Counted from the stretch's first letter, positions 47,692 to 57,354 are shown. The stretch: DNA of 64,000 nucleotides from DASYQD01 sp963846495 (GCA_963846495.1 CAWJWP010000011.1:1-64000); one strand, 5' to 3'. The notes: a model not told the origin generated them from the sequence alone. Made by a program: numbers and translations.

Positions 47692-50097
47692 ATGACAACG
47701 ACCCCGCTGCGGTTGTTCGTGCGTCGGCCCACCTACGCGTGGCTTGCGGCGGCGCTGTTTGCGCTCGGCACCGGCGCCATCGCCACGATCTTTGCCGTCG
47801 TCAGCGTCACCATGCTGCGGCCTCTGCCCTATCGGCATGGCGACGAGCTCGTAGCCGCGACGAGCACGGAGCCCACCGGGCCGGGTGAGCGCATCGACAT
47901 GGCTCTCGGCTACTTCCAATTCGCGAGTTGGCGGGCCGAATCGACGACGTTCGTGGCCCTCGAGGGATTCACGCCGACGACCATGAAGCTCCTCGGGGGC
48001 GAAGAGCCGGAGCCGGTGGTCGGCGCTCTGGTGTCGGCCGGCTTCTTCGACCTCCTGGGCTGGAAGCCCGAGCGCGGTCGCGGCTTCACCCGCGGGGAGG
48101 AGCTCCCCGGCTCGGGTGTCGTCATCATCAGCCACGGTCTGTGGGTGAGGCGATTCGCCAAGGATCCGGCGATCGTCGGCAGAGTCCTCGACATCGACGA
48201 AGAGCCGCGGGTCATCGTCGGCGTGATGCCCGCCGAATTCTCGATGCCGCTGCAGCGCGCCGACGCGTGGATGCCGCTCCCGCTGGGACCCAAGCAGTTC
48301 GGGATGAAGGCGAGACTCATCACCGGCATCGGCCGCCTGCGGCCACGGACCACCCTTCAGCAGGCGGTGCTCGGCCTCGATCGGATCAACGCGACGCTCG
48401 GTAAGGAACGGCCGGATGAGCACCGGTTCACCGCCGCCAAGCTGACTCCATTGCGCGAAGCAATGTACGGCGAACAGCGGGCCACGCTGCTCGCGCTGCT
48501 TGCCGCGGGCGTCGTGCTCTTGGGAGTGGCGACGGTCAACGTCACCAGCCTGGCATTCGGCGATGCGCTCGCCCGCCGTGTCGGAACGATGACGCGGATC
48601 GCCGTCGGCGCCAAGCCGTGGGACGTGGCGCGGATTCGGCTCCTCGAGCTCGGCGTGATCACCGCGATTGGCTGCGCGCTCGGCATCCTCCTCGCCCGGG
48701 TCGGATTGGCGACGTTGGACCGCATCGCCCCGGAAGCGCTGAAGGGCGTGCGCAACGCGTCCATCGACTGGCGCGTCGTTGCCGTCGCCGTGGGCGCGGC
48801 AGCGCTCGCCGGGCTGGTCGCCGCGATTCCGACCGCGATACAGGAAGCTCGACTCACCGCGAGCGGCCTCGCGGGAACGGTAGCGAAGAGCATCGGCGAC
48901 CGCACCGAACGCCGCCGGCAGGACGGTTTGCTCATCGCGCAGGTCGCCCTGGCCGTCGCGCTCCTCGTCGGCGCCGCGCTGCTCGCCCGCAACGTCCGCG
49001 CGCTGCTGGAGCGACCAACCGGCTTCCACACCGACGGAGTCACGGTAGTGGAGCTCACGTTTTCGCCAACCAAGTACCAAACGGTGCCGGCTCGCGCGCA
49101 GCACGCGCGGCAGCTGCTCGAACGATTGGCCGCCGTGCCGGGCGTGTCCGCCACCGCCACCATTCAGACGCGATTCGTGCTCAACGAGACCATGCAGACG
49201 CTGTTCGAGGTCGAAGGCCGGCCGGCCGCGGCGGGAGAGCAGCGCTTCGTGAACATCAGGCACGTGACTCCCGACTTGGCGAAAGTGCTCCGCCTCCGCC
49301 TGCAGAAGGGCCGCTTCTTCATGGCAAGCGATCGCGAGGATTCGTTGCCGGTGGCGATCGTGAGCGCAACGTTCGCGCAAAAGTACTGGCCCGGAGAAGA
49401 CCCGATCGGCCGCCGCGTCCGGCGCGTGACCAGCCAGCCGGCGTCCTGGATGGAGGTCGTGGGTATCGTCGATGACATCGCGGACGCGGGCGCGGGAGTC
49501 GAGGTGGGTCCCGTGCTCTTCGTTTCGTACCTGCAACAGAACACACCGATGGCGCGGCCGACCATCGTGTTACGGGCGTCGGGATCGCCGAAGCTGCTCT
49601 TCCCCGCCTTGCGGCGCGCCATCTGGTCGGTCGATCCCCATCAGACGATCGATTCCATCGCGCGGCTCGAGGACGCCATGCTGTTGTCCGCCGCGCAGCC
49701 GCGCTTTGCCGCGCTCGTCGCGGGGCTCCTCGCGTCGACGGCCATCCTCCTCGTCCTCGGCGGCATCTATGCCGTCACGCTCCACAGAGTCTTGCGGCGA
49801 ACGCGCGAGATCGCCGTTCGCGCGGCGCTGGGGGCCACTCGGCTGGAGCTCTTGTGGTCGACGATCCGCCAGAGCGTCATGCCGGTGCTGACCGGCGTGG
49901 CAGCGGGCGCCGTCCTATCCGTTCCCGTGGTCCGCGCGATGCGATCGTTCCTGTCGCAGAGCGTGTCCCTCGCCGACTTACCGCTCCTCGCCGCTTTCCT
50001 GGCCGCGATCGTCATCGCTTCGATGATTGCCGCACTGATCCCCGCTCGGCGTGCGCTCGGCGTGCCCGCTGCCGTCGCCATGCGAGACGAGGGCTAG
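47692..50097 (+). CDS. Acidobacterial-type FtsX/MacB permease (ADOP), intact
   Basis: 801 residues, unbroken. The N-terminal helix (YAWLAAALFALGTGAIATIFAVV) leads into the first MacB core (PERGRGFTRGEELPGSGVVIISHGLWVRRF), then a three-helix FtsX block (about 265-400), a fourth helix (LLIAQVALAVALLVGAAL), a second MacB core (LRLQKGRFFMASDREDSLPVAIV) and the final FtsX block (ILLVLGGIYAVTLHRVLRRTREIAVRAALGA) ending RRALGVPAAVAMRDEG. It is paralogous to the permease at 40.7-43.2 kb but diverged. It has no ATPase next door. It follows the LysR gene by 127 bases and probably exports a hydrophobic compound. Confidence 0.92.
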   Translation: MTTTPLRLFVRRPTYAWLAAALFALGTGAIATIFAVVSVTMLRPLPYRHGDELVAATSTEPTGPGERIDMALGYFQFASWRAESTTFVALEGFTPTTMKLLGGEEPEPVVGALVSAGFFDLLGWKPERGRGFTRGEELPGSGVVIISHGLWVRRFAKDPAIVGRVLDIDEEPRVIVGVMPAEFSMPLQRADAWMPLPLGPKQFGMKARLITGIGRLRPRTTLQQAVLGLDRINATLGKERPDEHRFTAAKLTPLREAMYGEQRATLLALLAAGVVLLGVATVNVTSLAFGDALARRVGTMTRIAVGAKPWDVARIRLLELGVITAIGCALGILLARVGLATLDRIAPEALKGVRNASIDWRVVAVAVGAAALAGLVAAIPTAIQEARLTASGLAGTVAKSIGDRTERRRQDGLLIAQVALAVALLVGAALLARNVRALLERPTGFHTDGVTVVELTFSPTKYQTVPARAQHARQLLERLAAVPGVSATATIQTRFVLNETMQTLFEVEGRPAAAGEQRFVNIRHVTPDLAKVLRLRLQKGRFFMASDREDSLPVAIVSATFAQKYWPGEDPIGRRVRRVTSQPASWMEVVGIVDDIADAGAGVEVGPVLFVSYLQQNTPMARPTIVLRASGSPKLLFPALRRAIWSVDPHQTIDSIARLEDAMLLSAAQPRFAALVAGLLASTAILLVLGGIYAVTLHRVLRRTREIAVRAALGATRLELLWSTIRQSVMPVLTGVAAGAVLSVPVVRAMRSFLSQSVSLADLPLLAAFLAAIVIASMIAALIPARRALGVPAAVAMRDEG

Positions 50098-50131
50098 CCC
50101 CTGGCCGGCAAACCCTAGCTCGAAGCATCCG

Positions 50132-50177
50132 ACGTTCCCGCTGTTCATCCGCGACGGCAATTACGGTCCCGGCTACA
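50132..50177 (+). repeat. 46-base segment duplicated from 44548-44593 (copy 2)
   Basis: It matches the beta-helix gene at 45 of 46 bases. In frame it would read TFPLFIRDGNYGPGY then SELV and a stop, with no start upstream. It is a remnant, not a gene. The 179-base gap 50098-50276 otherwise holds only the leader of the next gene. Confidence 0.85.
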
Positions 50178-50276
50178 GCGAGCTCGTGTAGCATCTTTCA
50201 CTCTTTCCACTGAATTTGCCATGCATGTGCCGCAGGCTCATTCCGAGCCTCGGAGTCGCGGGAAAAGGGAGCTGCC

Positions 50277-52334
50277 ATGAAATCCGTCCGACCGTTCCGA
50301 CGCGTGGGTGACGTGTTGCTGTACGAGGACGAGCCGGTCTTCCTCGCCGGCTGTTTGCCGGGGAACCCGGAGCTGCCGGAGCCGGTGGAGAGCAAGCTCG
50401 AGCTGCTGACGAAGCAGCGCAACAACTTCTTTCGGCACTGGATGATCCCCTACTTCTTCTACAGCACGAAGACGAACCAGCCCGATCACGACGGGCGAGA
50501 ACGCAACTCGCCGTTCCTCTACGACCGCAACCTCGATCCGCCGAAATGGCGGCTGTTGCAATACAACGCTGGCTACTTCAGCCGGCTGCGCCGGACCATC
50601 GAAGCCGCCGCCGCACGCGGCATCGTCGTCGAGATCTCGCTCTTCGACGCCTGCGGCCTGGACTCTGCGGGGCCCGACAAAGAGAAGCGTTGGCCACACA
50701 GCCCTTTCAACGCGGCGAACAACATGAACAACGTCATCGTCGAGGACCCGGTCGACGAGTTCGTGAACGGGTTTCCCGAGTGGTTCAAGCCCAACGCGAC
50801 GCTGCGGTCGATCCAGGCCGCTTACGTGCGGAAGGTCGTCAACGAGGTCAAGGGCTATTGGAACGTGACCTTCGAGATCATGAACGAGCCTCGCCAGGGA
50901 GGGCCGCCGCGGCCGCCGGGCACCCCCGACCCGACCATCCCCGACCGGGTCGCGTGGGGCGACTGGATCACCGGCGAGATCGTCGCAGCCTACGGCGCCA
51001 CGCCGCGCAAGCAGCTCATCTTCTGGAACAGCTTCATTGGCCCGAGCGGCCAGGACCTGAACCTCTGGCGTACTCAGGCGCCGAACCACGGCAACTACCC
51101 GCAGGTCGACGGCGCGACCTTCCACATCGACCCCTTAGCCCTCAAGCCCGACTCCGCGGCCTACGACTTCCGCTCCGAGAAGGTCTTCCAGGTATCCACC
51201 GACGGCGGGATCGCCCACCGGGACGAGAAGGACTGGAACCGGCTTGCCGCCGACCATTGCTCGGCCCTCGACATGGTCTTCCAGGCCTGGAGCATCGAGG
51301 GCTTCAAGCTCGACGACGGCACCGTGGTGACGCCGGGCACGGGCATCGGGCTCGCGGTGCCGCCGCCGTCGCCGCTGCTCGAGCCGGCCTTCCTCTACCA
51401 GTGGCGCAAGGTGGCCGAGGCGCCGCCGTCGTCGATCCCCGACGACTTACACGTGCGGTTCTTCGCCGACCGGTCGTTCCTCACCTTCCTGCCGGGGCCG
51501 CCGTACACCGAGCTCGAGCAGGGCTACGTGCGGGACTACCTCGGCGAACGGAAGGTGGCGCTCTACAGCATCACTCGCCGGAGCGAGACGATCTGGCGCT
51601 ACGAATTCCTCGCCGGCGGCGCGACCCTGCGGCTGATCCGGGGCAACGAGGGCAACGAGCTAAGCCAGGACTTCACCCGCGAGCCGCAGGCGGCGCCGGA
51701 GGCGCTGGCGCCCTTCCTCTACCACTGGCGCAAGGTGCCGTCCCAGTCGTCCCCGGACCGCTACGACCTGCGGTTCTACCGCGACGGTTCGTACCGCACC
51801 TTCCTGGTGAACCCGCTGCGGCCGCTCCCGAGCGGCGAGGTGCGCGCCCTTCAGGGCGCCAGCGCGACGCTCACCATTCGCGAATTTGCCAGACAGATCG
51901 ATTTCACGTTCAGCTTCCGGAACGAGGGCACCATGACCCTGCTCGACCTGAAGCGGGTGCACGACGATTACCTCCAGACCTTCCAGCGCGTCCCGCGGCC
52001 GGCCGGCGACGCCCTGCTGCCGTTCCTCTACCGCTGGGACAAGCCGGACGAGAGCACTCCGTCGCCAGAACCCCGCGTCCGCCTGCGCTTCTTCGCCGAC
52101 GGGTCGTTCAACCGCCGCTCGCTCGACGCGCCCTACCCCGAGCTGGAACGGGGCGAGGTGCGCGCCTACGCCCCGGGGGGAACGCTCAACCTCTGGAGCC
52201 ACAACCGCGGCGCGGCGAGGATCGTAGACCTGAAGCTCTCTTCCGCCACCGCCGCCAACGGGCAGATCCTCGCGCGGACCCTCGAGCTCACCGACCGTTC
52301 GACCGGCGTAAAGGAGACCTTCCGCCGCGCCTGA
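50277..52334 (+). CDS. Glycoside-hydrolase-like (GH5/cellulase-superfamily) protein with triplicated C-terminal domain
   Basis: 685 residues from ATG 50277. The first ~350 form a TIM-barrel-like domain. Glu204 in FEIMNEP is the family-like acid/base. Asp309 in VSTDGG sits where the second carboxylate is expected, although the usual Glu is not there, so activity is uncertain. There is no signal peptide. The rest is three copies of a ~100-residue unit (starting near 370, 478 and 580): FLYxWRKV, then (V/D)(R/L)RF(F/Y)xDxS(F/Y) and an ELExGxVR/EVRA segment. I do not recognise this unit; it may bind carbohydrate. It follows a gene fragment repeat and precedes an M16 peptidase pair by 81 bases. Confidence 0.75.
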   Translation: MKSVRPFRRVGDVLLYEDEPVFLAGCLPGNPELPEPVESKLELLTKQRNNFFRHWMIPYFFYSTKTNQPDHDGRERNSPFLYDRNLDPPKWRLLQYNAGYFSRLRRTIEAAAARGIVVEISLFDACGLDSAGPDKEKRWPHSPFNAANNMNNVIVEDPVDEFVNGFPEWFKPNATLRSIQAAYVRKVVNEVKGYWNVTFEIMNEPRQGGPPRPPGTPDPTIPDRVAWGDWITGEIVAAYGATPRKQLIFWNSFIGPSGQDLNLWRTQAPNHGNYPQVDGATFHIDPLALKPDSAAYDFRSEKVFQVSTDGGIAHRDEKDWNRLAADHCSALDMVFQAWSIEGFKLDDGTVVTPGTGIGLAVPPPSPLLEPAFLYQWRKVAEAPPSSIPDDLHVRFFADRSFLTFLPGPPYTELEQGYVRDYLGERKVALYSITRRSETIWRYEFLAGGATLRLIRGNEGNELSQDFTREPQAAPEALAPFLYHWRKVPSQSSPDRYDLRFYRDGSYRTFLVNPLRPLPSGEVRALQGASATLTIREFARQIDFTFSFRNEGTMTLLDLKRVHDDYLQTFQRVPRPAGDALLPFLYRWDKPDESTPSPEPRVRLRFFADGSFNRRSLDAPYPELERGEVRAYAPGGTLNLWSHNRGAARIVDLKLSSATAANGQILARTLELTDRSTGVKETFRRA

Positions 52335-52415
52335 GCATGATCTTCATAACCTCGACAGACTGCTAGTGTTGCCCGCGGCGGTCAGATTGCTCCGTTGCAA
52401 CCCGGGAGACAGACG

Positions 52416-53807
52416 ATGAGACGCACCATCACGTGCGCGGCGCTGGCCGCCGCGGCACTAGGTTTCGGCTTCGCCGCCGGGGCCTTCGCCGATGACGACT
52501 GGAAGCTGCCGATCGAGGTCAAGACGCTGTCGAACGGCCTCACGGTCGTCGTCTCCGAGGACCACAGCTCGCCCACGGTCGGCGTCAGCGTGGTCTACAA
52601 GGTCGGCATGCGCCGCGAGCCGCAGAACCGCACCGGCTTCGCGCACCTCTTCGAGCACCTGATGTTCGAGGGCACGCCGAACGCGCCGTCGGGCACCTTC
52701 GACAAGGTCATCCAGGGCGGCGGCGGCGTCATGAACGGCTCGACGCGCACCGACTACACGAACTACATCGAGTCCGCTCCGGTCGGCACGCTGGACCCCA
52801 TCCTGTGGCTCGAGGCGGACCGCATGAAGACGCTCGACTTCAACCCGGCCAACCTCAAGAACCAGCAGGACGTGGTCAAGGAGGAGATCCGCGTCAACGT
52901 GAAGAACCAGCCCTACCAGCTGTTCTTCATCCTCGACATGTGGGCGCTCGCGTTCGACAAGTGGGCGAACAGCCACGACGGCTACGGCTCGTTCGAGGAC
53001 CTCGAGAACGCGCAGCTCGACGACGTGGTGGCGTTCCACCGCGACTACTACGGGCCGAACAACGCCGTGATCGGCATCGCCGGCGACGTCGACCCGAAAG
53101 CGACGTTCGCGCTCGTCGAGAAGCATTTCGGCGCCATCCCGCGGCGCCCGACGCCGCCGGGCGGCGATTTCGAGGAAGGCCTCAACGACGCGCCGCGCCA
53201 CCGCGAGCAGGCGGACGCGCTGGCTCGCGTGCCGGCGATCGCGATGGCGTGGAAGATGCCCAAGCGCGGCAGCGCCGACCACGTGCCGATGGCCGTGCTG
53301 TCGGACGTGCTGGTCGCCGGCGACGCGTCGCGGCTCTACCAGGGCCTGGTCAAGGGCCGCGAGCTGCTGCTGCAGGCGCAGGGCGGCATGAACTGGCCGC
53401 TCGGCGACCCGTTCGACTTCGACGGCCCGACGCTGTTCACGCTGTTCGGCCTCTACAAGCCGACTACCAACGCGGCGGCCGTCGTCGCGGCCGTCGAGGA
53501 GGAGATCGCTCGCATCGCGGCGGAAGGCGTCGACGACGCCACGCTGGCGCGCGTCAAAACCAAGCAGCTGTCGGATTTCCATTCCAACCTGGAGGCGTTC
53601 ATTTCGCGCGCCGACTCGCTGGCGAAGGCCCAGGCCATGTGGGGCGACGCCGGCGTGCTGAACCAGGTGCCCGGCTGGATCGAGAAGGTGACCTCGGCCG
53701 ACCTGCAGCGCGTCGCCAAGGCGTACTTCACGCCGGCGAACCGCAGCGTCATCGACCGCAAGCTCGCGCCGCCGGCCGCCGCGCCGGCCGCCCCGAAGGC
53801 GAACTGA
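52416..53807 (+). CDS. M16-family zinc peptidase, catalytic subunit
   Basis: 463 residues from ATG 52416 (an upstream in-frame start at 52395 is possible). It has a signal peptide (AALGFGFAAGAFADD). The inverted zinc motif HxxEH is intact: His77, Glu80 and His81 in HLFEHLMFEGT, with the distal Glu likely in VVKEEIRVNV. The two M16 halves follow. It is probably periplasmic and degrades small peptides, like pitrilysin/PqqL-type pairs. It is 10 bases ahead of its non-catalytic partner, in the same order as the known heterodimer pairs. A GGGAG ribosome site lies ~8 bases upstream. Confidence 0.9.
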   Translation: MRRTITCAALAAAALGFGFAAGAFADDDWKLPIEVKTLSNGLTVVVSEDHSSPTVGVSVVYKVGMRREPQNRTGFAHLFEHLMFEGTPNAPSGTFDKVIQGGGGVMNGSTRTDYTNYIESAPVGTLDPILWLEADRMKTLDFNPANLKNQQDVVKEEIRVNVKNQPYQLFFILDMWALAFDKWANSHDGYGSFEDLENAQLDDVVAFHRDYYGPNNAVIGIAGDVDPKATFALVEKHFGAIPRRPTPPGGDFEEGLNDAPRHREQADALARVPAIAMAWKMPKRGSADHVPMAVLSDVLVAGDASRLYQGLVKGRELLLQAQGGMNWPLGDPFDFDGPTLFTLFGLYKPTTNAAAVVAAVEEEIARIAAEGVDDATLARVKTKQLSDFHSNLEAFISRADSLAKAQAMWGDAGVLNQVPGWIEKVTSADLQRVAKAYFTPANRSVIDRKLAPPAAAPAAPKAN

Positions 53808-53817
53808 GGGCCACGCC

Positions 53818-55230
53818 ATGAAGCGCATCGCACGCATCGCATTCGTGATCCTTTGGGCGCTGTCCGCCGTCGCCGGCGCGAAGGAAGACAAGCCATTACC
53901 GAAGGACCTGCCGCCCTACGGGCAGGACAAGCCGCTGCCGGTGCCGGAGATCGCACAGCGCACGCTCGGCAACGGCCTGACCGTGTGGGTGGTGCCGCGC
54001 GAGGGTCTGCCCAAGGTCAACGTCGTGCTCGCCGTGCGCGGCGGCCTGGCCGCCGACGGCGCGGGCCGCGACGGCACGTCGTCGCTCTATGCGGGCCTGC
54101 TGACGGACGGCACGAAGGCGCGCACGTCGCGGCAGATCGCCGAGGAGCTGCAGGCGATCGGCGGCTCGATCGGCGCCGGCGCGAGCCTCGACGGCGTGAC
54201 GCTGTACGGCGACGCGTTCCAGTCGCGCGTCGCTCCGCTGCTGGAGATCCTCGCCGACGTGGCGCGCAATGCGTCATTCCCCGATTCGGAAGTGACGCTC
54301 GCCAAGGCCAACGCGCTGCAGGGCCTGAAGGCCAGCGAAGCGCAGCCGGGCTTCCTGGCCGAGCGCGCGCTCGCCGCGACCGTGTACGGCGCGCATCCGT
54401 ACGGGCGGACCAGCCCGACCGAAGCCGCGATCAACGCCGCGACCGCGGAGGCGTTGCGCGCGCTGCACCGCGACCGCTTCCGCCCGGAGCGCGCGCTGCT
54501 GGTGATCGCCGGCCGCATGAAGCCGGACGACGCCTTCCGGCTGGTGGAGCAGCACTTCGGGCCGTGGCGCGGCACCGGTACGGCGCCCGCCGACACGCCG
54601 GCGTTCGATCCCGCGCCGCGTGCGAAGCTCGTGCTCGTCGAGCGCCCGGGCAGCGTGCAGGCCTCGCTGCGCGTCGCCCGCACCGGCGTGCCGGCCACGC
54701 ACGAGGACGCGATCCCGCTGGCGCTGACCAACACCATCCTCGGCGGCGGCTTCATCAGCCGCATCACGCAGAACATCCGCGAGGACAAGGGCTACACGTA
54801 CAGCCCCGGCGCGGCCGCGCGGCGCGCGCGCGCCGGCGGCCTGGTCGTCGCGCAGGCCGAGGTGCGCAACGACGTCACGGCCGCGACGTTGAACGAAGTC
54901 CTCTACGAGTTCGACCGCATCGGCACCACCGACATCGGCGCCGACGAGCTGGCGCGCGCGAAGCGCTACTTCGCGGGCATCTACCTGTTCCAGAACCAGC
55001 TGCAAGGCGCGGTCGCCGCGACGCTGGCGAACAACTGGCTCGTCGGCCTGCCGCCGGAATTCCTCGGCACGTACGTCGCGAAGGCGCAGGCCGTCACGCC
55101 CGAGCAGGTGCGCGAGATGGGACGCAAGTACTACGCCTCGCGCCACCAGAGCCTGATCATCGTCGGCGAGCGCGCCGCGATCGCGAAGGAGCTCGAGCAC
55201 TTCGGCGAGTTCGCGCCGTACACGCACTGA
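53818..55230 (+). CDS. M16-family peptidase-like protein, probably non-catalytic subunit
   Basis: 470 residues with a signal peptide (FVILWALSAVAGAKE). The M16 fold is clear (TLGNGLTVWVVPREGLPKVNVVLAVRGG; HRDRFRPERALLVIAG; ITQNIREDKGYTYSPGAAA), but the zinc HxxEH is replaced by GTSSLYAGLL, so it cannot bind zinc in the usual way. In the family such subunits supply the substrate-binding Arg/Tyr pair, seen here in the IREDKGYTYSPG segment. It follows the catalytic subunit by 10 bases and should form a heterodimer with it. Confidence 0.88.
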   Translation: MKRIARIAFVILWALSAVAGAKEDKPLPKDLPPYGQDKPLPVPEIAQRTLGNGLTVWVVPREGLPKVNVVLAVRGGLAADGAGRDGTSSLYAGLLTDGTKARTSRQIAEELQAIGGSIGAGASLDGVTLYGDAFQSRVAPLLEILADVARNASFPDSEVTLAKANALQGLKASEAQPGFLAERALAATVYGAHPYGRTSPTEAAINAATAEALRALHRDRFRPERALLVIAGRMKPDDAFRLVEQHFGPWRGTGTAPADTPAFDPAPRAKLVLVERPGSVQASLRVARTGVPATHEDAIPLALTNTILGGGFISRITQNIREDKGYTYSPGAAARRARAGGLVVAQAEVRNDVTAATLNEVLYEFDRIGTTDIGADELARAKRYFAGIYLFQNQLQGAVAATLANNWLVGLPPEFLGTYVAKAQAVTPEQVREMGRKYYASRHQSLIIVGERAAIAKELEHFGEFAPYTH

Positions 55231-55243
55231 GCGCGTCGGCGGC

Positions 55244-56230
55244 TCAGGGCCGTGGAAGCTTTAGCCGGGCGCGCGTGCCGCCGAGGGGCGAGGTGTCGAG
55301 CGTGACGGAACCGCCGTGGAGGTCGGCGAGGTCGCTGACGATGGCGAGACCGAGCCCTGAGCCCTGGACGCGCTGGTCGACGCGCACTCCTCGCTGCAGC
55401 ACCTGGGCGCGCATCGACGGGTCGAGGCCCGGGCCGTCGTCGTCCACCGCGATGACGAGCTCGGCGTCTTCGATCGATGACGAGATGGCAACTCGCGAGC
55501 GTGCCCACTTGCAGGCGTTGTCGAGCAGGTTCCCCAGCATCTCGTCGAGGTCTTCGCGGCGGCCACGGATCTCGTGCGCGGGCGAGACGTCGACGTCGAT
55601 CGCGAGCTCGCGTTCGGCGTGCAGGCGACGCATGGTGCGCACGAGGCCCTCGACGGACGGCAGGACCGGGGATCGAAGTCCCGGCGCCGCACGCGCCACC
55701 GCCGTCGCACGCGCCCGGACGAGGTGATAGTCGATCTGCCGCTGCATGCGCTCGACCTGCTGATGGAGCGTCGCCGCGAGTTCGTGATGACCCGCGGCGC
55801 CCGCCTGTTCCGCCTCCTGCTCGAGCACCGCGAGCGGCGTCTTCAACCCGTGCGCGAGATCGCCCGCCGTCGCGAGGGCTCGGCCCACCGCACGCTCACG
55901 GTCCTCGAGCAGCGCGTTCAGATCGTCGACGAGCGGCTGCACTTCGCTCGGATGGTCGCCTTCGATGCGCTGGCTCTTTCCCTCGCGCACCGCTGACAGC
56001 CTGGCGCGCAGGCTCCACAACGGCGCCACCGCTCTTTGGATCAGGAGCAAACCACCCAGGGCGAACGCACCGAAGAACAGCGCCATCGCCGCGTGATAGG
56101 TCGCACCGGGCAGCGCGTACTCGGGATGGTTCCGGCCGATCTTGATCAGCACCGCGGTGACCGAGACGAACACCGCGATCATCCAGACGAGCGCTCCGAC
56201 GACGAGGCGCGCGCGGAGGGAGCCCTTCAC
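55244..56230 (-). CDS. Sensor histidine kinase (PhoQ/EnvZ-type)
   Basis: 328 residues from GTG 56230. Two membrane helices (about 7-30 and 44-67) flank a short periplasmic loop; a HAMP-like linker follows. The H box is LAHGLKTPLAVLEQEAEQAG with the phospho-acceptor His; the ATP-binding core has NLLDNACKW, VDDDGPGLD and GSGLGLAIV. It has a very small sensor loop (~15 residues), so it probably senses the membrane or a small ligand. It starts with a GTGA overlap of the response-regulator stop, so the pair is translated together. Confidence 0.92.
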   Translation of the reverse strand: MKGSLRARLVVGALVWMIAVFVSVTAVLIKIGRNHPEYALPGATYHAAMALFFGAFALGGLLLIQRAVAPLWSLRARLSAVREGKSQRIEGDHPSEVQPLVDDLNALLEDRERAVGRALATAGDLAHGLKTPLAVLEQEAEQAGAAGHHELAATLHQQVERMQRQIDYHLVRARATAVARAAPGLRSPVLPSVEGLVRTMRRLHAERELAIDVDVSPAHEIRGRREDLDEMLGNLLDNACKWARSRVAISSSIEDAELVIAVDDDGPGLDPSMRAQVLQRGVRVDQRVQGSGLGLAIVSDLADLHGGSVTLDTSPLGGTRARLKLPRP

Positions 56231-56889
56231 GGCTCCGCCCGGATGCGATAGCCGAGCCCGCGCACGGTCTCGATCGTCGCGGCGCCGAGCTTGCGGCGCA
56301 GACGGGCGATGAACACTTCGACGGTGTTCGAGTCGCGGTCGAACGCTTGCGCGTAGACGTGCTCGACGAGCTCGCTCTGCGAGACGACGCGGCCGCGATG
56401 GTGCATGAGGTACGAGAGCACGCGCAGCTCATGAGCGGTCAGCTTCACCGGCTGCCCGTCGAGAGTGACCTGCGACGTCCGCGGATCGAGCACGACAGCG
56501 CCGCAACGCAGCTCGGGCGTGAGCTGCCCGCTCGCTCGCCGGATCAGCGCGCGCAACCGCGCCAGCAGCTCCTCCATCTGGAACGGCTTGGTGAGGTAGT
56601 CGTCGGCGCCGCTGTCGATGCCGCGTACCTTCTCGCTCCAGCTCCCGCGCGCGGTGAGGACGAGCACCGGCACCGCGATGCCGCCGACGCGCCAGCGTTC
56701 GAGCAGCGTCAACCCGTCGACGAGCGGCAACCCGAGATCGAGAACGATCGCGTCGTAGGTCTCAGTGCCGGCGAGGAAGTCGCCGCGCTCGCCGTCCACC
56801 GCGACGTCGACCGCATACCCGCGCTCGCCGAGCGTTGCGGCGAGCCGATTGGCGAGCAGCGGCTCGTCTTCGACGACCAAGATCCTCAT
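56227..56889 (-). CDS. OmpR/PhoB-family response regulator
   Basis: 220 residues from ATG 56889 (MRILVVEDEPLL); the in-frame start at 56922 adds 11 non-family residues. The receiver has the acceptor Asp in VLDLGLPLVDG, plus a Thr in LTARGS and Lys in TKPF. A winged helix follows (SQVTLDGQPVKLTAHELRVLSYLMHHRG; FDRDSNTVEVFIARLRRKLG; IETVRGLGYRI). It is followed by its kinase (four-base overlap). About 500 bases upstream, between two divergent membrane-protein genes, lies a symmetric set of 11-base-spaced half-sites that may be its target. Confidence 0.94.
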   Translation of the reverse strand: MRILVVEDEPLLANRLAATLGERGYAVDVAVDGERGDFLAGTETYDAIVLDLGLPLVDGLTLLERWRVGGIAVPVLVLTARGSWSEKVRGIDSGADDYLTKPFQMEELLARLRALIRRASGQLTPELRCGAVVLDPRTSQVTLDGQPVKLTAHELRVLSYLMHHRGRVVSQSELVEHVYAQAFDRDSNTVEVFIARLRRKLGAATIETVRGLGYRIRAEP

Positions 56890-56955
56890 GCTCGACGACC
56901 GCGGCGCCATTGTATGCGTCATCGGTTGTCGCCCGTGCGCGCTTTCCCGCCAGCA

Positions 56956-57354
56956 TCACGACGCCTCTCGCGACCGGAAACTCCGCCACAACCCGTGCGT
57001 CGAAAGGAGGAAGCCCGACAGCGCGGTGACGCCGATCGCGAGCAATGTCCAGACGAAGAACATGGCTCCGCTGGTCCCCGCGATCCTGCCGCCCGCAACG
57101 CCCTTCGCCCCGCTGAAGTGGATGATCGGAATGCCCACCGCGAGTAGCGAGAACAGGAGGGTGATGACATACCCCGATCGCCGGCCGGCGAGCGCCAGCG
57201 CCGCCCCGCAGAGCCAAAGAACCATGATGGGAATCGCGGTGAGGTTCCAAAGATTTCCTTTCTCATACCCGCGCACGATGTCGTCCGCCAAGTGAAGCGA
57301 CAAGAGCAGGACCGACAGCACAGAGGCGATGGTCAACAATCGGTTTTGTTTCAT
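56956..57354 (-). CDS. Small four-helix membrane protein
   Basis: 132 residues from ATG 57354. It has four hydrophobic segments (about 8-25, 40-58, 62-80, 95-115: LTIASVLSVLLLSLHLA; AIPIMVLWLCGAALALA; SGYVITLLFSLLAVGIPII; FFVWTLLAIGVTALSGFLLS) and a short basic C-terminus. I do not recognise the family. It lies 66 bases upstream of the response-regulator gene on the same strand and may be the first gene of that operon. It is divergent from the plus-strand gene at 57495, with the symmetric operator-like site between them. Confidence 0.75.
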   Translation of the reverse strand: MKQNRLLTIASVLSVLLLSLHLADDIVRGYEKGNLWNLTAIPIMVLWLCGAALALAGRRSGYVITLLFSLLAVGIPIIHFSGAKGVAGGRIAGTSGAMFFVWTLLAIGVTALSGFLLSTHGLWRSFRSREAS

